NCBI GenBank assembly: GCA_041309605.1
Contig: JBFYZH010000070.1
Coordinates: forward strand, 1-57,547
Reading direction: 5' to 3'
DNA length: 57,547 bases
Origin: JALOPX01 sp041309605
GTDB lineage: Bacteria > Krumholzibacteriota > Krumholzibacteriia > Krumholzibacteriales > Krumholzibacteriaceae
Part shown: in pieces, positions 56,735 through 57,547 of the stretch
Numbering within the stretch: position 1 is the first letter of the stretch
Layout: each line of letters opens with the position of its first letter
Notes under the pieces: generated by a model
Seen by the model: only the letters and a program-made list of their open reading frames with translations
Database searches by the model: none
What the model was told of the DNA's origin: nothing
Position numbers and translations under genes: made by a program

Positions 56735-57547
56735 TCAGTTAACCGCGTATCTCTTCTCTATTTCGAACGAGGGGACGATGTCCTTGGGAACGTCTCCGAG
56801 CCTGGAGAGTGATTCCCTCACGTCGTCGCCCATCTTGCCGTATTTTTCGATTAATGCCGTCGATGCCTGGAAGTCGCCGAGTGCCTGGATCGTCAGGATC
56901 TCGCGGGAAAGGCCCTCCACCGCTCCCCTGGCCTTCGCAAAGTCGACCGACCAGAGGCCTGTCGCGGGGTCCTGCCTGTAGGCGCCCTTTTCCTTCATAT
57001 AGTTGAAGATGACCATGTTCGCTCCGCCATGCGCCGAATCCGTTCCGAACCTGACCGAGCGGAAGAATCCCGCCAGGAAGGTCACCGCCGTCTCGTTCTC
57101 GAGCTTCCTGTCGAAGAATCCGTCATCTATAAGATAATAAAAATTATACTCTCCCACAATATCTGCTTTTGCTTCCTCGTTCACCGAGTATGTGTTCTTG
57201 AGCTCCAGGTTCACGGTGGTTTCCGTCCCGTCGGCAAGCACCAGCCTTCCGGGGCCGAGGCCGTGGGAAAATTCGTGAAGCAGGATGTGGTTGAAATATG
57301 CGTCGAAGGTGACGTACTGGAGCTGGTCCTTCGCGATTACCCTTTCCGCTATCGGGTAGAGGATGCGGTCGAACTTGGCGTGGCATATGTTGCGCAGCAT
57401 CACCTTCTTGGTGCCCTTGGCCTCCGATACACGTTCGTCGTTCGGCAGGTTGAAGGCCAGTGTCTGCACCCCCGCCTTCGTGTCGCCCGCCGAGAAGATC
57501 TCGTCGACAACCGATATGGGCGAATCTCTCCCGCGACATAAGTTCTT
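56735..57547 (-). CDS. dipeptidyl-peptidase III-like (M49) metallopeptidase, 5' end cut off
   Basis: The frame is open to the window end, so the N-terminal part is missing; the GTG at 57469 is internal. The visible 270 residues contain QTLAFNLPNDERVSEAKGTK, HILLHEFSHGLGPGRL (HExxH zinc motif with the following glycine-rich turn), and VNEEAKADIVGEYNFYYLID with the third-ligand glutamate in EEAKAD. This matches the M49-like family of zinc-dependent peptidases; the classic DPP III has HELLGH, so this is a related subgroup. The end of the gene is followed by a leader and a terminator. The cellular location cannot be told without the N-terminus. Confidence 0.85.
   Translation of the reverse strand, partial: KNLCRGRDSPISVVDEIFSAGDTKAGVQTLAFNLPNDERVSEAKGTKKVMLRNICHAKFDRILYPIAERVIAKDQLQYVTFDAYFNHILLHEFSHGLGPGRLVLADGTETTVNLELKNTYSVNEEAKADIVGEYNFYYLIDDGFFDRKLENETAVTFLAGFFRSVRFGTDSAHGGANMVIFNYMKEKGAYRQDPATGLWSVDFAKARGAVEGLSREILTIQALGDFQASTALIEKYGKMGDDVRESLSRLGDVPKDIVPSFEIEKRYAVN

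Noticed and set aside
1..57547. tRNA, rRNA or replication-origin sequences
   Set aside because: No cloverleaf with a TTCRANYC-type arm, no rRNA stretch and no cluster of DnaA boxes was seen on either strand.

Overview
The window looks like a moderately GC-rich Gram-negative bacterium of the FCB type (the kind of genome seen in Krumholzibacteriota, Eisenbacteria or Latescibacterota; this is an inference, there is no marker gene here). The signs are secreted proteins ending in FlgD-Ig/type IX-like tails with a YPNPFNPS motif, many lipoproteins and outer-membrane barrels, FGE-sulfatase-fold lipoproteins, MacB/FtsX-type permeases and an NtrC-type two-component system.

The left part (1 to about 24 kb) is a mosaic accessory region. 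Small plus-strand genes, several more AT-rich than the rest, alternate with foldable sites that resemble integron attC sites (clear ones at 18130, 19085, 19735 and 14048; weaker or half sites elsewhere). No integron integrase is present, so this fits a CALIN, a cluster of attC sites lacking an integrase. Cassette-like cargo includes a DnaJ-type zinc-finger miniprotein, lipoproteins, a three-gene translationally coupled set (peptidoglycan-binding exported protein, CHAT-like protease, two-TM protein), a Shedu-like nuclease with a zinc ribbon, an ORF6N protein, VapBC, SurE, NTF2-like and SRPBCC proteins. Four decayed copies of the 3' end of one serine-hydrolase gene (about 0.7, 5.1, 16.7 and 21.9 kb), three of them with the same downstream sequence, are interspersed with the cassettes. 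An IS256-type transposase relic, a PAAR-like peptide next to a zinc-dependent phospholipase C, a CPBP protease, a hypoxanthine-DNA glycosylase and HigBA complete this part.

From about 24 kb to the right end the genes look like stable chromosome, mostly on the minus strand: a secreted laminin-B-like/propeller protein, a GH46 chitosanase lipoprotein, an FGE-fold lipoprotein, a membrane-anchored Ser/Thr kinase with two unusual catalytic-core residues, a WD40-CsgG/FlgO-like protein, a barrel, a PPM phosphatase, a DUF4412-like exported protein, a YkgJ-type cysteine-cluster protein, an MtfA-like peptidase and a three-gene ABC exporter (ATPase plus two permeases).

The right end holds a lipase-like hydrolase, a second FGE-fold protein, a histidine kinase with a periplasmic FG-GAP-like sensor overlapping its sigma54 response regulator, a very large secreted LamG protein, a BPL_N/GATase-like lipoprotein, an FtsX permease with a palindrome and a sigma54-like promoter upstream, a DUF378 protein, a c-type cytochrome behind a leader with a terminator, and the 3' portion of a dipeptidyl-peptidase III-like gene cut by the window edge. 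I found no rRNA, tRNA or CRISPR array.
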